Shown here: in pieces, positions 60,471-64,000 of the stretch
Layout of the letters: every line of letters starts with the position of its first letter
Numbering within the stretch: the stretch's first letter is position 1
Translations under genes and position numbers: made by a program
Assembly: GCF_026210795.1 (NCBI RefSeq)
Contig: NC_089452.1
Coordinates: 2,728,001 to 2,792,000, forward strand
DNA length: 64,000 nucleotides
Origin: Rhizophagus irregularis
Taxonomy: Eukaryota; Glomeromycota; Glomeromycetes; Glomerales; Glomeraceae
Direction: 5' to 3'
The notes under the pieces: model-generated
Seen by the model: only the letters and a program-made list of their open reading frames with translations
Told to the model about the DNA's origin: nothing
Databases searched by the model: none

Positions 60471-61164
60471 TTAATATTAAGAAAATAACGACTTTGTTAA
60501 GTTTTTGAAAAAAATTTGCTTTTTTTACTATTTTTACGCTTGATTGTCATCATTGCATTACTTCGCTTAGTTCATTTTAAAAAATTTTCATTGGCTTTTA
60601 CATTGTGATTGTGACGCCTGAAACATCATTATTTCTAATCATTTGTCATTTAGTTATTTCAGTCATTGCCGACCAACATTATTTTTTAATGATTCAGGTC
60701 ATTTGTTATTTGATGATATGTCATTTGTCATTTATCATTTCAAGCCTGAGATGATAGTAGGAGCGTAAATTTTAGATGGTTTATACAACTTCAAAGTAAT
60801 ATTTGACAATGCATTAAATAAATATTCAGTTATCATTATAAGAAATAATGATTATAATATTTACTATAAGGTAATAATACTAGTAAATTTTTGGAGTATG
60901 GATTTGAATATAAAACTTAAGTTTATTAACCAAATTGTAAATGGAAACATAAATTCAATATTATCATATTTGTATAAAGCTTGTGGGGATTGTATAATAA
61001 AAGTATATACTTGTTAAATGCGCAATTCTATGAAATAAAAGATTTGCTTTTCCTTTAATTTATTGCTCATGCAAAACAATATAAAATAAGAAAGTATTAT
61101 TTTATTAAATGGTTCTAGAAACATATGTTACTATGATATTATTTATTACTATATGACTTAATAA

Positions 61165-62514
61165 TTAAATGGTATAAATATAACCATTATTATAATTATA
61201 TTCTTGAATCCATTCAAAATAAACCAAACCAACTCGTATATTATTGTGACTTTTAACTATTCCTTCATCTATATATTTTTTGATTAAAGTTAAAAAATCT
61301 TCATCATAAATATTTGTTTGTAATAACATAGGATGTCTACCTTTCCAATTGTCTAAAAACAATTTAAAAGTTTCTAATCTAGAAACTACATATTTAAAAT
61401 AAAATTTAAACTTAAATAAACTAGTTGGTGATGATTTAGCTAATATTTCGAGTAATTCATCCCAACCTAGCAATCTATTTTGACCATAATAAGTTTCAAT
61501 AATAAATAATTCAACTAAACATTTACATTTAGTTAATAAAATTTCTAATTCTGAAACTTCATCATCAATTAATGGTAGTTTCAAATATCTGAGATTCGGA
61601 CAATTTTGATAAATTGATTTGATATATCTATTATTTTTACCAATGAATTCGTTTATGCTGATTTCAGTAAGATATCCTTTTGTACATTCAATTATAATCA
61701 CCAAATTTTCAGTTGAGATGGATTCAAATGTTAGAAATTTTAAATTTGGTAAAGATAAATGTTTGTTTAAATTAAAACATGATTTTATGTGCAAACTTAT
61801 TAAATTATGTTTGGTTAATATTTTCAATGAATAACTATCTAATTTATCATCTAATTTATGAAGGACTATGCTATTTAGGTTGTTTTGTGCTTCAATTAAA
61901 TTTTTGATTTCAGAATTCCACTCATAAACTTCAAATTTTTTAATAGATTTGCTTATTTTGGCTAACCATTCTAAAAGTTTTTGATTATCCCGAGAGTAAT
62001 ATTCAAGGACTTTAAGTTCAGAAAAGCAATGCTCAGCTCCTGGAATAAGAAATATTTGGTCATAATTGCATGATGTTATTTTAAGGTGAGTGAATTTTGA
62101 ATTTTTATTAATAAATAACTTCCATATTTCATCTGCTATGAAACATTGTTTGGATCTTTCAATCTTTCTAGTATAACGGAATAGTAATTCATCTAGGTGA
62201 TAGAAATCTAAATATTTACAAAAGCTAACATAATTATATAAAGGTCTTTGTAATATTATTGATGCATTTTTTCCATTTTTAATTTGATTTCTCAGAATTT
62301 TTTTTGCCTCATTTGATAAATGTGAAATAATTACATTATTGTTTGATTTTTTGCTTGACCAAGGATTTTTCCAGAGAATTGGAATGATAACACTACACCA
62401 TGTTTTATTAACCAAAAGACATGAATATAATGTATTTCTGACGTTTCTGATACTTTTGTTATATTGTAGTTCTTCAAATATTAAAATAAGAATATCAATG
62501 TTTAAATTGAACAT
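61165..62514 (-). CDS. F-box/LRR-like protein, intact
   Basis: A single exon, 449 residues. Residues 3-50 fit a fungal F-box-like helix set (LNIDILILIFEELQ, LYSCLLVNKTWCSVIIPILW), the part that would bind Skp1 in an SCF ubiquitin ligase. After it come irregular leucine-rich segments (FTHLKITSC, LNSIVLHKL, LISLHIKSC, LPNLKFLTFES, CPNLRYLKLP, CKCLVELFIIE), suited to substrate binding. No coding break. Decayed relatives lie on both sides (59570-60470, 63438-63757), so it belongs to a local cluster of an expanded family. Substrate unknown. The upstream start at 62514 is directly followed by LNIDILILIFEEL, which is the usual start in this family. Confidence 0.82.
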   Translation of the reverse strand: MFNLNIDILILIFEELQYNKSIRNVRNTLYSCLLVNKTWCSVIIPILWKNPWSSKKSNNNVIISHLSNEAKKILRNQIKNGKNASIILQRPLYNYVSFCKYLDFYHLDELLFRYTRKIERSKQCFIADEIWKLFINKNSKFTHLKITSCNYDQIFLIPGAEHCFSELKVLEYYSRDNQKLLEWLAKISKSIKKFEVYEWNSEIKNLIEAQNNLNSIVLHKLDDKLDSYSLKILTKHNLISLHIKSCFNLNKHLSLPNLKFLTFESISTENLVIIIECTKGYLTEISINEFIGKNNRYIKSIYQNCPNLRYLKLPLIDDEVSELEILLTKCKCLVELFIIETYYGQNRLLGWDELLEILAKSSPTSLFKFKFYFKYVVSRLETFKLFLDNWKGRHPMLLQTNIYDEDFLTLIKKYIDEGIVKSHNNIRVGLVYFEWIQEYNYNNGYIYTI

Positions 62515-62908
62515 TTTGAAAAGTATAAAAATAAATGATAAAATTATCCAAAGTATATATATATATCACACATTCTATTAAACATAATTATGACTCATTA
62601 TTATAGTTTTATTAACACATCATGATGCAGAAAATAACCTTATGAAAAATTTTATTTGGATCAAACATATTTATTTATTTAAAATAAATCAAATAATCTC
62701 ATAATCACTAATAATTTATTACTCTGACAAAAAAAGATCTAGCTTTTATTACAAATTTAGTAAATGAATTTCAATTCCATGTGACTAACCTAGGAGGGTT
62801 CAATATCAAATTGAAGGTCAAACACATTCCAACCAAGTTTGCTTGATAATAAGTTTATATTAAAAATATGAGTGGATTTCTTATTGAATACTTGTGGATT
62901 ATAATAGT

Positions 62909-62992
62909 GGATCAGAATTATTAAGACTATTTATCAAAAATTGTCAAAATCTTAAAGATCTTAGCCTATCATATTATTTAGAATTTGGTTAA
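62909..62992 (+). pseudogene. leucine-rich-repeat fragment of an F-box gene, plus strand
   Basis: A 28-codon frame, GSELLRLFIKNCQNLKDLSL, reads like the LRR part of the F-box family and ends at a stop. It is in opposite orientation to the other F-box genes nearby. No F-box is attached. Confidence 0.35.
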
Positions 62993-63437
62993 TTATATAA
63001 ATCTTTGCTATTAGTTAGCTAGAGTATTTGAATTTCCGAGCTTATTATAAAGAAAAGTCATATATAATTAATATATATCTAGTATATTCGTATGTAAGAA
63101 TGCAATCATCTTTGTCTAATGGATTATTTAATATTATTTACTTAATGTTACTAATTTTACTTTAAATTGGAATCAAAAACCAAGAATGAACATAGCTTAT
63201 ATATAGCCTGGGGAAATTAGCTATTTAATTAATACAATCTTCCTACAATCATGTTTAACTTTAAATTTTACTAAAAGTTTATAATAATTATTTAGTAAAA
63301 TAAATGTATTACTTTTCAGATTATGTAGTCAAAAGAAACCTTATCCATATTTTATTTTTACTAATAGTCAAAATATAGTACAGAGTTGTATTTTTTAATA
63401 CTGAGTTCAATAATAATTTGTATAACAATTTATTAAT

Positions 63438-63757
63438 TTATTTATTTAGATATAGTGAATTTAAATATTTACAAAAGCCAACATAATTAAGTAAAGGTCT
63501 TTTTAGTATTTTTGATGCATTTTCAATATGATTATTCAGAATTACTTTTGTATCATTTGATAAATGTGAAATAATTACATTAAATATTGATTTCTTTTTC
63601 TTTGATGTTTCAAGGATTTCTCCAGAGAATTGGGATGATAATTCTACACCATGTTCTATTAACTGAATCATAGAATGTACTTCTTACTTTTCTAATCTTT
63701 CTATTATTTGTAATTCTTCAAATATTAGAGATGAATATCATCATTTAAATCTGACAT
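63438..63757 (-). pseudogene. truncated F-box gene with frameshifts
   Basis: Starts at ATG 63757 (MSDLNDD) in the F-box position; the frame shifts around 63735 and 63665. Then VIISHLSNDTKVILNNHIEN and RPLLNYVGFCKYL match VIISHLSNEAKKILRNQIKN and RPLYNYVSFCKYL of the intact gene 1.2 kb to the left. The gene ends after about 100 codons. Confidence 0.6.
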
Positions 63758-64000
63758 TTTGAAAAAGTATAAGGATAAAATTATCCAGTTGTACAGTACA
63801 TATATATACAGTACACATATATAGTACAATCATGACTCATTTATCGTAGTTTTATTAATGCATCAATATGATGCAAAAATTTCCCTATGAGAAAACTTTA
63901 TGCAGTTCAAACATATTGCCTAAAAGTGATGCTGTAATTGAAACAATGAACTTAAAGCCTAAATGAATAACAATAATGCCAGATAATAGAATGCACTATT

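Larger units (their letters stand above)
54591..61164. other. gene-poor region with scattered remnants
   Basis: No intact gene. It contains coding-like pieces at 54830-55406 and 57197-58130, a hairpin MITE (55703-55784), a possible terminal exon (55902-56028), a Crinkler-type fragment (59249-59428) and a decayed F-box gene (59570-60470). A 20-bp word is repeated at 57008 and 57050. The rest is AT-rich. Confidence 0.4.
62515..64000. other. AT-rich flank with F-box remnants
   Basis: Apart from two F-box fragments (62909-62992 and 63438-63757) nothing is supported. A short ATATAC/TACAGTACA repetition lies at 63790-63830. Confidence 0.45.

Overview
The window reads as nuclear DNA of a filamentous fungus, most likely an arbuscular mycorrhizal fungus close to Rhizophagus (Glomeromycotina). 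This is inference from content: very AT-rich spacers, short GT-AG introns (mostly about 60-130 bp), and a gene mix typical of that lineage (TKL-like kinases with Sel1 or disordered tails, BTB/TLDc, F-box/LRR-like, ML-domain secreted protein, SWIM/RING protein, Crinkler-type NTPase fragment, Helitron). I saw no rRNA, convincing tRNA, CRISPR or bacterial-style operon.

Layout. 1-2007: a minus-strand reading frame cut by a 244-bp hAT-like MITE with a perfect 8-bp target duplication. 3212-7080 and 18996-23775: two copies of a direct duplication, each carrying a six-exon guanylate-binding-protein-like (GBP/atlastin superfamily) GTPase with a 7-nt microexon, a long coiled coil and a C-terminal CVIS CaaX box. 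Copy A has a premature stop; copy B is open throughout and has a longer coiled coil. 8.7-10.3 kb: TTTCGGC-rich repeats. 10551-11009: secreted ML-domain lipid-binding protein. 12.0-12.6 kb: a 200-bp tandem repeat. 14028-16245: kinase-Sel1 fusion. 24852-29947: an autonomous-type Helitron (HUH Rep plus PIF1 helicase) with two in-frame stops. 31554-34125: two metabolic genes on the minus strand, a DHRS12-like short-chain dehydrogenase and an OXNAD1-like flavoprotein reductase. 36187-40037: SWIM plus RING-like zinc-finger gene with a very long tandem-repeat N-terminus. 40-48 kb: gene-poor, with a decayed BTB/TLDc gene and a 691-bp TIR element. 48217-50909: kinase with a C-terminal tail built from nine consecutive small phase-1 exons. 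50.9-61 kb: gene-poor, with a decayed SWIM/RING paralogue, an 82-bp hairpin MITE, uncertain exon-like pieces, a Crinkler-type P-loop fragment and a decayed F-box gene. 61165-62514: an intact F-box/LRR-like gene, followed by further F-box fragments to the end.

How it fits together. The window is a dynamic accessory-type region: few housekeeping genes (SDR, OXNAD1-like) sit among lineage-expanded families at several stages of duplication and decay and at least six mobile-element insertions of different classes. The most distinctive biology is the duplicated prenylation-competent GBP-like GTPase and the kinase with its phase-1 exon train. Spliced gene models were built by eye from splice signals, reading frame and family motifs; transcripts are needed to confirm them.
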